Below the pieces are notes generated by a model. The model had not been told where the DNA came from. It saw nothing but the letters and a program-made list of their open reading frames with translations, and made no database searches. Positions 1-8,145 of a DNA stretch of 17,629 bases are shown here, one piece after another (the stretch's first letter is position 1; every line of letters starts with the position of its first letter). Made by a program: the position numbers and the translations under genes. Location: contig JANQSK010000953.1 in the NCBI GenBank assembly GCA_028284105.1, positions 1 to 17,629 of the forward strand. Reading direction: 5' to 3'. This DNA is from Anaerolineae bacterium. GTDB taxonomy: Bacteria > Chloroflexota > Anaerolineae > Promineifilales > Promineifilaceae.

Positions 1-27
1 CACCTATTTGAGCTTTTGTTCTCCTGA

Positions 28-268
28 AAGTAATTTTCATTTTACCCTTGAGTATTCAAAATATTTGTTGAAAATTACTTAGAAATAAGCTTCGGAACCC
101 CGAGGAATCGGAATTTGAAGCTGTCATTTTATTCAATACAGGAACTTCGTTTCATTTAGGTAAATCACAAAAAGTATTAAAAATTAAATCTGCTTCAAAT
201 ATTGTGATTTACTCGGTGATTGACAGCCTTTGTAGAGCATCTTTTTTAGAAAACTTTCTGTCAATCAC
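28..268. repeat. Cluster of perfect inverted repeats upstream of the E1 gene
   Basis: Four potential stem-loops lie in series in non-coding DNA. IR1: 12-bp arms at 28-39 and 69-80 (AAGTAATTTTCA and its complement), loop 29 nt. IR2: 6-bp arms at 88-93 and 117-122 (AGCTTC/GAAGCT), extendable by G-U pairs, enclosing a small CCGA-GGAA-TCGG hairpin at 100-111. IR3: 11-bp arms at 160-170 and 202-212 (GTAAATCACAA and complement), loop 31 nt. IR4: 11-bp arms at 216-226 and 258-268 (GTGATTGACAG and complement), loop 31 nt. IR3 and IR4 have identical geometry and share the 9-mer GTGATT(T/G)AC. This is seen directly. Whether they act as protein half-sites or as RNA stems is unknown. The rest of 1-312 holds no convincing gene; 270-300 is very AT-rich. 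Confidence 0.75.
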
Positions 269-302
269 ATAACAATTAACAATATATTTTTAAAAAATAC
301 AT

Positions 303-307
303 AGGTG
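303..307 (+). promoter_or_regulatory. Ribosome binding site of the E1 gene
   Basis: AGGTG lies 5 nt before the ATG at 313 and supports that start. No good upstream sigma-70 promoter was found: a TTGACA hexamer occurs at 220-225, inside an inverted-repeat arm, but it has no acceptable -10 at 16-18 nt. Confidence 0.6.
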
Positions 308-312
308 AAAAT

Positions 313-2616
313 ATGCGTCAGGATCATCAAATTGAAACCTTGCAGGAAATTCAAAGCCGAGTGCTTTGGCTGGCAACCAACATGATTCACCACGCTAACC
401 ATATACGGCCGAATCCAGATGGATCAAAGGTGGGTGGGCACCAAGCATCTTCTGCTTCAATGGTAACAATCATGACAGCGCTTTATTTTCATTACCTCAA
501 TAAAGATGATTTGGTTTCAGTTAAGCCTCACGCATCACCTGTGTTCCACGCTATTCAATACCTTCTTGGGCAAATACCACGACAATATTTAACAACCCTC
601 CGTGAATTTGGTGGGCTTCAGGCATATCCAAGCCGAACAAAAGATCCGGATGAGGTTCATTTTTCAACCGGGTCTGTTGGGTTAGGGGCTGTAGCACCGG
701 CCTTTGCTGCACTTGCAGGAAAATACGTGTCCAGTCACTTTGAAAAACAGCCCGATCGTCGGTACATTGCCATTATTGGGGACGCTGAACTTGATGAGGG
801 GAATGTTTGGGAAGCCATTCTTGACGATTCTTTGAACACATTAGGAAATGTCCTTCTGATTGTTGATCTCAACCGTCAAAGCTTGGATCGCGTTGTGCCA
901 GGTATTAAAGCTGCTCGGTTAAAATCTTTGTTTTCAAGCTGTGATTGGCAAGTGCTTGAAGCAAAATTTGGAAAGCGTTTAGAAGATATTTTTGCACGTC
1001 CAAACGGCCGTTTACTTCAAGACCGAATCGATGAGATGAGCAATGCTGAATATCAAGGATTGCTGCGAAAATCTGGTGCCGAAATACGGCCGTTGCTCAC
1101 AAAGGGGAATCCCGACTTTGAAGCTTTAATTCAGGACATATCTGATGAAGATTTACCGGGTGTCCTCGGCGATTTAGGGGGACATGATTTTGATGTGCTG
1201 CTAGCAAGACTCGCAGAGGCAGATGAAGACAAAACACGACCAACCGTTTTGTTTGCTTACACTGTTAAAGGGTGGGGCTTGCCTATGGCAGGACACCCCC
1301 TCAATCACTCCATGTTGCTTGAACCTAAGCAAGTTGAGGCACTTTGTAAGCAGATGGGGATGGAACAGGATGAATGGGCCAGTTTTTCGACAGATTCAGA
1401 AGCGGGGCAGCTTTGTCAATCACGTGCCCGGTATTTATTTCCAGAGCTGGGTAAGAAAACGGCCGTTTCTCTCCAAAATGAACCGGAATCCCCATCGGTG
1501 CCTCAAAGCAAAACTAGCACCCAACAAAGCTTTGGGCGGATTCTGCTTGCGCTGTCTCGAAATGAAGAGTTAGCCAAGCATATTGTCACTATATCACCAG
1601 ATGTATCCGTTTCGACAAACCTGTCGGGTTGGATTAGTAAAATGGGTGTTTTTTCATTGGCAGGCCACGAGCAAGGCTCTGCGGCAACTTGGCATGAAAG
1701 TGATAAAGGGCAACATATCGAGTTAGGAATATCTGAAATGAATCTCTTTATGGCGCTGAGTATGTTTGGGATAACGTCAGAACTGCTTGGTCAGACCACT
1801 ATACCTATTGGGACTGTTTATGATCCGTTTGTGTGCCGAGGCTTAGACGCCTTTATTTATGGGTTGTACTCTGGTTCGAAGTTTATTATTGCCGGCACGC
1901 CTTCTGGTGTGACCCTTTCTCCTGAAGGCGGTGCTCATCAATCTACAGTGACTTCATCATTAGGAATGGAATTGCCTAATCTGAATTACTTTGAGCCTTG
2001 TTATGCAACTGAACTGGCTTGGTTAATGGTCGATGCGATATCAGAATGTTTTGAGCGCCATAATGGGCGGGCTAGCTATTTTAGACTGTCAACAAAAGCA
2101 ATCGATCAACGGCCGTTTAATGATGCTCAGGCCAGACTTGGGGAAGAACGACTTAAACAGCAAGTTTTAGCGGGTGGATATCGATTAAAAGATTGGCGTT
2201 CTTCTGATGGGCTTGATAAATCATATTTAGTCCAGCTTGTAACGACCGGCGCGATGGTTCCTGAAGTGCTTAAAGCCGCTGACCTTTTAGAAGAAGAAGG
2301 TATTCCCGCTAATGTTATTAATTTGACCAGCCCCCGAAGATTGTTTGAGTCTTGGCAAAAGAATAGCAACACCTCTGCATTTGATTGGCTTGTTCCCCAA
2401 AACGAACATCATGCGCCAATGATTGTCATTAATGATGGAGCTTCACATGCCCACGCCTGGCTTGGCAGTGTTTTTGGTACACCTGTTGAAACATTAGGCG
2501 TTGACAAGTTTGGTCAAAGTGGGACTCGTCATGCTCTTTATCAAGAAATGGGCATTGATGCAGACTCAATCGTCAACAGCGCTCTCAAAGCGCTAAACAA
2601 GCAGGGATTGGTTTAA
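313..2616 (+). CDS. Thiamine-diphosphate-dependent E1, homodimeric pyruvate dehydrogenase/transketolase type
   Basis: A 767-residue cytosolic enzyme with the three-domain layout of transketolase and AceE-type E1. The N-terminal diphosphate-binding domain has GGHQ (His43), KPHASP (His73), and the ThDP/metal motif GDAELDEG at 156-163 followed by Asn187 in VDLNRQ. The central pyrimidine-binding domain starts near Ser406 and has the catalytic-type glutamate Glu475 in ISEMN. LSPEGGAHQS and a transketolase C-terminal domain follow. E1 of the AceE family decarboxylates pyruvate and passes acetyl to lipoyl-E2; AceE is usually nearer 890 residues, so this is a shorter relative. No E2 or E3 gene is adjacent. 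The ATG is supported by AGGTG 5 nt upstream. Superfamily membership is firm. Pyruvate as substrate is inferred; another 2-oxoacid or a transketolase-like reaction cannot be excluded. It carries ACGGCCGT at 1004, 1086, 1459 and 2109. Confidence 0.85.
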   Translation: MRQDHQIETLQEIQSRVLWLATNMIHHANHIRPNPDGSKVGGHQASSASMVTIMTALYFHYLNKDDLVSVKPHASPVFHAIQYLLGQIPRQYLTTLREFGGLQAYPSRTKDPDEVHFSTGSVGLGAVAPAFAALAGKYVSSHFEKQPDRRYIAIIGDAELDEGNVWEAILDDSLNTLGNVLLIVDLNRQSLDRVVPGIKAARLKSLFSSCDWQVLEAKFGKRLEDIFARPNGRLLQDRIDEMSNAEYQGLLRKSGAEIRPLLTKGNPDFEALIQDISDEDLPGVLGDLGGHDFDVLLARLAEADEDKTRPTVLFAYTVKGWGLPMAGHPLNHSMLLEPKQVEALCKQMGMEQDEWASFSTDSEAGQLCQSRARYLFPELGKKTAVSLQNEPESPSVPQSKTSTQQSFGRILLALSRNEELAKHIVTISPDVSVSTNLSGWISKMGVFSLAGHEQGSAATWHESDKGQHIELGISEMNLFMALSMFGITSELLGQTTIPIGTVYDPFVCRGLDAFIYGLYSGSKFIIAGTPSGVTLSPEGGAHQSTVTSSLGMELPNLNYFEPCYATELAWLMVDAISECFERHNGRASYFRLSTKAIDQRPFNDAQARLGEERLKQQVLAGGYRLKDWRSSDGLDKSYLVQLVTTGAMVPEVLKAADLLEEEGIPANVINLTSPRRLFESWQKNSNTSAFDWLVPQNEHHAPMIVINDGASHAHAWLGSVFGTPVETLGVDKFGQSGTRHALYQEMGIDADSIVNSALKALNKQGLV

Positions 2617-2684
2617 CCACTAGTTTTAATTATTCAACCGTCCACTTATCACAATATACGACCACATATCCTCTTTCTGTTGAG

Positions 2685-2704
2685 GGAAACGGCCGTTTCC
2701 TTTT
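2685..2704 (+). terminator. 16-bp palindrome with T-run; possible weak terminator after the E1 gene
   Basis: GGAAACGGCCGTTTCC at 2685-2700 is a perfect palindrome and one of only two intergenic copies of the ACGGCCGT repeat. It is followed by TTTT at 2701-2704. As RNA it could form a 6-bp stem with a GGCC loop, so the iterated palindrome may double as a weak terminator about 70 nt after the E1 stop. The rest of 2617-2820 shows nothing else I can assign. Confidence 0.3.
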
Positions 2705-2820
2705 ACCTTCTGAATACAACACATCTTTATAAACCTGATAGGAACAGTATTGGCAATCTTGATGAAATTTCTTGTCAGGTCTTCAATCTGTCGATGGTGT
2801 GATTCATCGTGGAGGATATT

Positions 2821-3813
2821 TTGAAACGAAAAATAGTTGGACTTATTTTGTTACTCATTTTATGGATGTCTGCTTGTGGACAGCTTGCAGAATCTGATTC
2901 GGAAACGGCCGTTTCTGCACCCCCTCAAAGAACGGCGGAACTTGTGGTTGAGGAAGGGAACGGCCGTATGATGGCACCTTCAGGCAACATTAGCATGTCG
3001 GAGTCGATGTCAAATGGGAATAACCAAATGGCTGATTCATTCATCGAAGAGACCGGTGGAATGTTGTCTGTTTTTTCCCGTGATGACGCGCCAGAAATCA
3101 AGCTCAATGACATTACTGTTGTTAATGATGAGAGTCGCCGAGCGAAGCAGGTCGTTTTGATTTTTGCGAATCATGACAATATGTCTCAATTTTTGAGCGC
3201 ATATCCCAATTGGGTTGCTGAAGTTTGGGAAGATGATGAAAATCTTTTTGGTATTGATATTTATGATGGCAACACTGAAGAATGGTTGGGTTGGGGTCAG
3301 GTTGATTTTGCGGATGGCACTGTTGTTGATTCTTATGTACCTATGGATCTTTCTCCTGAACTTTTTCAAGCTCGAAGAGATTTAGTTGAAGCTTTTATTT
3401 TTGCAGATGCTGAACTACTAGCTCGCCTTGAAGCTATTGAACAATGGGAATATGAAACCTATTACAACAAATGGGATGAGGCGTTTGAAACCTATTTTTA
3501 CAAAGGGCTTGATGAGCTCGTCGTGATCAGCTTTGTTGATTCAGAAAATAATGAAATTTATATCGAAACGATTGAGGATCCTGCCGCTTTATCTGAAGAA
3601 GATACGCTAAGAGAGGTGCAAGATCGAGCCGTTGTCATTGCGTACGAAGCTGAAAACCTCTGGGATTATTTGAGGGATGTCGATGATTGGAGTACCTATG
3701 TGACGCCAATTGATGATTCACAGTGGATGGTCGAATTTGCGACAACAGATGCTCGTTTATTTTATGCATTAGTTGATGTAAGCAGTGAAAAGATAATTGA
3801 AACGGGTCAATAG
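2821..3813 (+). CDS. Secreted lipoprotein of unknown function with internal repeats
   Basis: I place the start at TTG 2821 because GGAGG at 2811-2815 is spaced exactly 5 nt from it. An in-frame GTG at 2809 exists but would put that ribosome site inside the gene and has none of its own. The 330-residue product begins MKRK, a hydrophobic stretch, then MSAC, giving a lipobox cysteine at residue 19. A Ser/Met/Asn/Glu-rich linker (about 20-100) follows and contains two iterated-palindrome peptides (ETAVS, GNGR). The remainder seems to hold three related units at roughly 106-176, 185-254 and 264-330, each a helix, a tryptophan (NW, KW, DW) and an acidic beta-rich stretch. This loosely recalls PepSY-like small domains, but I do not assign the family. 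It is followed by a terminator, so it is probably transcribed separately from the kinase, though proximity suggests an extracytoplasmic partner. Confidence 0.75.
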   Translation: MKRKIVGLILLLILWMSACGQLAESDSETAVSAPPQRTAELVVEEGNGRMMAPSGNISMSESMSNGNNQMADSFIEETGGMLSVFSRDDAPEIKLNDITVVNDESRRAKQVVLIFANHDNMSQFLSAYPNWVAEVWEDDENLFGIDIYDGNTEEWLGWGQVDFADGTVVDSYVPMDLSPELFQARRDLVEAFIFADAELLARLEAIEQWEYETYYNKWDEAFETYFYKGLDELVVISFVDSENNEIYIETIEDPAALSEEDTLREVQDRAVVIAYEAENLWDYLRDVDDWSTYVTPIDDSQWMVEFATTDARLFYALVDVSSEKIIETGQ

Positions 3814-3840
3814 TGGTGCTAGACTTGATGAAGTATGACC

Positions 3841-3876
3841 GCCCCTGAGTATTAACTCGGGGGCTCTTGTAATTTT
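3841..3876 (+). terminator. Strong intrinsic terminator hairpin between lipoprotein and kinase genes
   Basis: GCCCCTGAGT at 3841-3850 and ACTCGGGGGC at 3855-3864 form a 10-bp stem (one G-U) around an ATTA loop, followed by the T-rich TCTTGTAATTTT. It lies 28 nt after the lipoprotein stop and ends directly at the kinase ATG. It could be a simple terminator or an attenuator controlling read-through into the two-component pair. Confidence 0.75.
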
Positions 3877-5397
3877 ATGGATATTCAGACTGAAACGGCC
3901 GTTTCTCAAAATGAATCACCCGAGTGGATGCAGCCCGCCATAGGCATTGGGATAGCAACACTCCTCATGATTTTATGGACCCTCTTTGTACGGTCATCTA
4001 CCATTGATCCCAACTTTGCCCCAGAGGATTTTGGTACCTTTGGAACAGATCCTTATTCAATTGGATTTGCGATTACCGAGCTAATTCTGCCTATTGTGCT
4101 CCTTTTTGGGTTGAGCCGCACAGACCTTTTCCGAGAAGCGATTGAACGCAAATTAAGCCAGCGTCGCATTTTAGAGTTCATTCTTGTCTTTGTGGGAATT
4201 CAATCGCTATTTTTAGTCTACCGATTCTTTTTGAGCAATTTTTTAGATGATTTAGTGATTTTAGGATATTTCACTGTTATTGTTGCTGGGTTGATTGGTG
4301 GATGGCGAGTGGGTTTAGTTGTCGGGGTTTTCTTTGCGCTGGCAAGCGGCTATGTAGATTGGATTGATTGGAATTGGAATGATAACAGGAGCTTTGCCCA
4401 CTATTTTGAATTTGGGGTGTTAAAAAGTATTCCAGCAATAACGGCCGTTTGGATTGGTCCGGTTGCGGGCTTGTGGGGCATTATTGCAGGCAATCGGCGA
4501 TTTACCCTTCAATACTTGCTGCCACTCCCTATTGTGATTTTGATTTTGGCGGTCATCTTCAGCGCAATTTCATCTTATGATCCATACTTTTTTGTCGATA
4601 GATTGTTGACAAATATCATTATCAATTTAATCGGTTTTGGCCTGTTATTTATAATGATTCGTTCAATTCAAGATGACTTGCTTAGACAAGAAGCAGAAGA
4701 AGCGCAGTCGGAATTAACAAATACAAATCTTGCCCTAACAAAAACGAGATTGGCTTTAGCACAAGCTGAACTCAGGGCGTTGCAGGCTCAAATTAATCCC
4801 CATTTCTTTTTTAACTCACTCAATACCATCAATTACTTTATACGCACTGATCCCGATAAAGCGCGAGATTTGCTTGGCAAACTTTCGGAGATATTCCAAC
4901 AATCCCTGAGCGCAGGTGAATTCATTACGCTGAATGATGAGATTCAACACGTTGAAGCTTATCTGGCTTTAGAGAAAGCCCGCTTGGATGAACGGCTCAA
5001 TGTTGTATGGACAACGATGAGTAAAGCTCATTCTGAGATGTTGATTCCAACATTGATTCTTCAACCCCTAGTTGAAAATGCAATCGTTCATGGGATTTCA
5101 CCCAAGCCTAAAGGTGGAACACTTCACATCGTTATTAACGAAGTTGGAACAGATCTTTTGTTTCAAGTAAGTGATGATGGGATGGGCTTTGATGTCAATC
5201 GGATGGGTGAAAAGAAAGTGTTGTTGGAGAGAAAACGGCCGTCTATTGGGGTAACAAATGTCGATGAACGGCTCCGGCTCTTGTATGGTGAAGACTATAA
5301 ACTTCAAATTGAGTCAGAAGTTGGTGAAGGGACAAAAGTGCTTTTTAGAATTCCAATTGATGGTGGAAGAGCAATAAAAGAAGAGAGTAAAGAGTAG
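3877..5397 (+). CDS. LytS/YpdA-family membrane sensor histidine kinase
   Basis: A 506-residue kinase. Residues about 21-263 hold roughly seven hydrophobic segments, with the GGWRVGLVVG stretch near 141-150 typical of the LytS-type 5TM receptor region. A coiled coil (about 268-305) leads into the His_kinase domain with INPHFFFNSLN; His309 is the predicted phosphorylated residue. The ATPase domain shows the N box LVENAIVHG (Asn401), the G1 box DDGMGFD (433-439) and a GEGTK G2 box near the C terminus. In this family the ligand is usually sensed in or at the membrane and phosphate is passed to a LytTR regulator, which here is the next gene. The ATG has no clear Shine-Dalgarno and sits right after a terminator hairpin; Met18 is an alternative start. 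ACGGCCGT occurs at 3895, 4441 and 5235. Confidence 0.92.
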   Translation: MDIQTETAVSQNESPEWMQPAIGIGIATLLMILWTLFVRSSTIDPNFAPEDFGTFGTDPYSIGFAITELILPIVLLFGLSRTDLFREAIERKLSQRRILEFILVFVGIQSLFLVYRFFLSNFLDDLVILGYFTVIVAGLIGGWRVGLVVGVFFALASGYVDWIDWNWNDNRSFAHYFEFGVLKSIPAITAVWIGPVAGLWGIIAGNRRFTLQYLLPLPIVILILAVIFSAISSYDPYFFVDRLLTNIIINLIGFGLLFIMIRSIQDDLLRQEAEEAQSELTNTNLALTKTRLALAQAELRALQAQINPHFFFNSLNTINYFIRTDPDKARDLLGKLSEIFQQSLSAGEFITLNDEIQHVEAYLALEKARLDERLNVVWTTMSKAHSEMLIPTLILQPLVENAIVHGISPKPKGGTLHIVINEVGTDLLFQVSDDGMGFDVNRMGEKKVLLERKRPSIGVTNVDERLRLLYGEDYKLQIESEVGEGTKVLFRIPIDGGRAIKEESKE

Positions 5398-5471
5398 AGG
5401 GAAGAGCGAGTTGCTTGAGTAGAACGACTTCCTTTGATTTCAACCTTTAAACCTTTGTTTTGGGAGAAGCG

Positions 5472-6257
5472 ATGAAAATATTGATTGTTGATGATGAAAA
5501 ACCGGCTCGTGGGGAACTTCGTTATTTGCTTGAGCAGCAAGAACCTGAGGCTGAATTTGTAGAAGCGAAAAATGGTCTTGAAGCGCTTGAGATTTTAGGG
5601 AAAGAAACAGTTGATGTTGCTTTTTTAGATATCAATATGCCAGGTGTTAATGGACTTGCAGTCGCTTCCGCTATTCTTGAACAACCTGTAACTGAAGATT
5701 CACCAAAACCGCTTGTTGTCTTTGCAACAGCCTACGATGCGCACGCTGTTCGTGCTTTCGAGCTGGCTGCTCTCGATTATGTGGTGAAACCGTTTCAACC
5801 TAATCGATTAACCCAGACAATGGAACGAATTCGTTTTGCGTTGTCCAAAGTGGAAGCTCAAGAAGAAAAGACAAACAATCTAAGAGGGTATTTAAAACAG
5901 TCAGAAACGGCCGTTCCCCTTACAAAGTTGTGGGGTGAGAAGGAAAATAAAACGGCCGTATTAGTTGATTACACCGATATCTTGTGGATTGAAGCAGATA
6001 GCAAAAAAGTGTTTATGCAATCACGGAGAAACGGACGTTTGGCTGTTCGCTATACCATTAAAGAGCTAGAAAGCATGTTGGCTCCCTATTCCATTGTGCG
6101 TGTGCACAAAGCGTATTTGGTTAATCTCAACGAAATTGCAGAAGTTGTACCCTGGTTTTCTGGTACTTTTCAATTAAGAATGGACGATGAAGCGAAAACA
6201 GAGATCCCCATGTCTCGTCAATATGGCAAAGCCTTAAAGAAATTAACTGGTGGATAA
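5472..6257 (+). CDS. LytTR-family response regulator
   Basis: A 261-residue DNA-binding regulator. Start is ATG 5472, with GGGAG at 5462-5466 spaced 5 nt; an in-frame TTG at 5460 would overlap that ribosome site and is rejected. The receiver domain has acidic residues Asp7-Asp8, phosphoacceptor Asp53 in FLDINMP, Thr86 and Lys106 (VVKPF). A linker of about 120-150 contains two iterated-palindrome copies 45 nt apart (5907, 5952). The C-terminal LytTR domain includes the family hallmark VRVHKAYLVNL and a PMSRQY end. It lies 74 nt after the kinase gene and is the obvious partner. LytTR proteins bind pairs of short direct repeats; its targets cannot be named, but the adjacent respiratory genes are candidates. 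The NGR codons at 6031-6038 read ACGGACGT, a one-base silent variant of the iterated palindrome. Confidence 0.93.
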   Translation: MKILIVDDEKPARGELRYLLEQQEPEAEFVEAKNGLEALEILGKETVDVAFLDINMPGVNGLAVASAILEQPVTEDSPKPLVVFATAYDAHAVRAFELAALDYVVKPFQPNRLTQTMERIRFALSKVEAQEEKTNNLRGYLKQSETAVPLTKLWGEKENKTAVLVDYTDILWIEADSKKVFMQSRRNGRLAVRYTIKELESMLAPYSIVRVHKAYLVNLNEIAEVVPWFSGTFQLRMDDEAKTEIPMSRQYGKALKKLTGG

Positions 6258-6327
6258 TTCCCAAAAGTAAGATTCCCCCTAGAAGTTCATCTAAAATCCT
6301 GTATATTTATTCCGTTCCAAATTAAGA

Positions 6328-6361
6328 TTGCACCATATTGTGTTCAATACACCCTGTGCAA
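6328..6361 (+). promoter_or_regulatory. Weak nested dyad upstream of the NDH-2 gene
   Basis: TTGCAC at 6328-6333 pairs with GTGCAA at 6356-6361, enclosing GTGT (6340-6343) and ACAC (6349-6352). It ends 7 nt before the AGGAG ribosome site at 6369-6373, itself 5 nt before ATG 6379. It may be an operator or a leader hairpin. The arms are short, so this is only a candidate. Confidence 0.3.
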
Positions 6362-6378
6362 CCATTTGAGGAGAATTT

Positions 6379-8145
6379 ATGTATCAACTACGAAGGGCTG
6401 TTGTTGGTGGAGTTGTTGGACTCTTGCTGGGGGGTGTAATAATTGCACTCGCTAATTTTGCAACCAATGAGGCATTTTCAATTGGCACTTTGGGAGGACC
6501 TATTTGGGTGCTTTCTTCTGGTTTCCTCTTAGGTGCCTCATACGCTCTATTATTTGAGCCTTTACACAATCACCATGCAGAAAATGTGGCTACGGGACTT
6601 GTTCTTGGGATCATTTTGTGGTTTGGTTGGGCGATTAGTTTGCAGCCTTTCATTACGGGAAATGGCACCAATTGGCAGGCCGTTGATGCAATAACGGCCG
6701 TTCCTAAGCTGTTATCCTATCTTCTAATGGGGGGTACGATTGGCTTGATTTATGGCATTCTCTTTCATCCTTTTAAAGAGTCATTCTCTCTTCGATCACC
6801 TGTTTATCAAAAGGTAGAAATCACAAAGCGCGTGGTCATTATTGGAGGTGGGTACGCTGGTGTTGCAGCAGCTCAAACACTTGAAAAAGAGCTGGCTAAA
6901 GATAAGCACGTTAGCATTACCCTTGTGAGCCAAAATAATTTCTTGATCCACACACCAATGCTCTCAGAAGTGTCTGCAAGCGCTGTGAGTGCCCAAAATA
7001 TAAGCCCCTCATTGCGTAGCTTCTTCAAGAATGTGCAAGTGATTCAGAGCGACATTGAAAACATCGATATGGACAAGCAAATTGTTCATTTAAGCCTTGA
7101 TAATCGGTCTCAAAAGAATGCGCTTCGTTTTGATCACCTTGTTTTAACAACAGGGAGTATTCCCAACTTTTTTGGTAATCAAGGCATTGAAAAAGAAGCA
7201 TTTACGTTTAAATCATTGGATGATGCCATTCTGATTCGTAATCAAATAATTGATATGTTTGAACGTGCTGATATCGATCCTGATCGTAATCGGTGCCAGC
7301 AAATGCTGACCTTCGTTGTAGCTGGCGGTGGTTTTGCAGGTGTTGAGCTTCTAGGTGGCATCAATGATTTTGCCAGAGGTATTAGTTTTTACTACCCTAA
7401 CGTTGAACCCGATGATATTCGGACAGTGTTAGTTCACTCCCGTGACCGAATCTTGCCTGAACTTAGTGAAGAACTTGGTGAATTTGCAAGAGAAAAATTA
7501 AGCGAGCGTGGAGTTGAATTTAAGTTGGGAGTTCGCGTAACAGGAGCACGCAAAGGTGTGGTTGAAATTGGGGATGATGAGATTCAAAGCAACACTTTCA
7601 TTTGGACTGCGGGAAATCAGCCAAGTCCTGTCCTAAAAATGCTTGGACTCCCTTTAACAAAAAGAGGACAACTTGAGGTCAATACCGAATTGCAGGTTGA
7701 GAACGCAACCCATATTTGGGCAGCTGGAGATTGTGCTCAAGTCCCTGACTTAACGACTGGTAAGTTTGCTCCTCCAACTGCCCAACATGCTTCTCGAGAA
7801 GGGAAAGTGTTGGGCTACAATGTTGCAGCCTCTATCAAAGGTAAGCCTCTGAAAACATTTAATTTCAAAACATTAGGGAGTTTGGCTGCATTAGGCCATC
7901 AATTGGCTGTTGCGGAGGTATTTGGGCAGCGCTTTTCGGGCTTCTTTGCTTGGCTGATGTGGCGAGGAATCTACTTGTCGAAATTGCCAACATTCCAGAA
8001 GCAAATCCGCGTGCTTCTTGATTGGATACTTGACGTCTTTTTACCCCCCGATATTGTGCAAACGATTAACTTTAGTCAGGAAGATAGAGAAGCTCAAAGA
8101 CAATCGCTGGCTGAAAACGGCCGTTCTCAAGAGGTGCGCTCATGA
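6379..8145 (+). CDS. ndh: Type II NADH dehydrogenase (NDH-2) with an extra N-terminal membrane module
   Basis: A 588-residue flavoenzyme. Residues about 8-132 form a membrane module (about four helices) not normal for NDH-2, which is usually around 400-450 residues. The catalytic core starts at about 150: FAD-binding GGGYAG (156-161), NAD(H)-binding GGGFAGVE (316-323), the flavin-contacting AAGDC (Asp451), a PPTAQHA quinone-side motif, and the usual C-terminal amphipathic membrane-anchoring stretch (FFAWLMWRGIYL onward). NDH-2 passes electrons from NADH to quinone without pumping protons. The N-terminal module is related to the three repeats of the downstream protein (LHNHH at 62-66, SLQPFITG, NW and GLIYG positions align). 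The stop overlaps the next start by 4 nt (ATGA), so the two are probably translationally coupled and may form a complex. Strong ribosome site AGGAG, spacing 5. Confidence 0.9.
   Translation: MYQLRRAVVGGVVGLLLGGVIIALANFATNEAFSIGTLGGPIWVLSSGFLLGASYALLFEPLHNHHAENVATGLVLGIILWFGWAISLQPFITGNGTNWQAVDAITAVPKLLSYLLMGGTIGLIYGILFHPFKESFSLRSPVYQKVEITKRVVIIGGGYAGVAAAQTLEKELAKDKHVSITLVSQNNFLIHTPMLSEVSASAVSAQNISPSLRSFFKNVQVIQSDIENIDMDKQIVHLSLDNRSQKNALRFDHLVLTTGSIPNFFGNQGIEKEAFTFKSLDDAILIRNQIIDMFERADIDPDRNRCQQMLTFVVAGGGFAGVELLGGINDFARGISFYYPNVEPDDIRTVLVHSRDRILPELSEELGEFAREKLSERGVEFKLGVRVTGARKGVVEIGDDEIQSNTFIWTAGNQPSPVLKMLGLPLTKRGQLEVNTELQVENATHIWAAGDCAQVPDLTTGKFAPPTAQHASREGKVLGYNVAASIKGKPLKTFNFKTLGSLAALGHQLAVAEVFGQRFSGFFAWLMWRGIYLSKLPTFQKQIRVLLDWILDVFLPPDIVQTINFSQEDREAQRQSLAENGRSQEVRS

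Noticed and set aside
1..25. Minus-strand gene start near the left edge, with AGGAG at 25-21
   Set aside because: No start codon lies at a normal distance inside the window; it cannot be supported.
1..312. TPP riboswitch controlling the ThDP-dependent E1 gene
   Set aside because: The conserved THI-box elements (for example CTGAGA and the GCGTAGGGA-like 3' box) are absent; the inverted repeats do not match that architecture.
2809..2820. GTG 2809 as lipoprotein start
   Set aside because: It has no ribosome site, and the GGAGG at 2811-2815 is ideally placed for TTG 2821.
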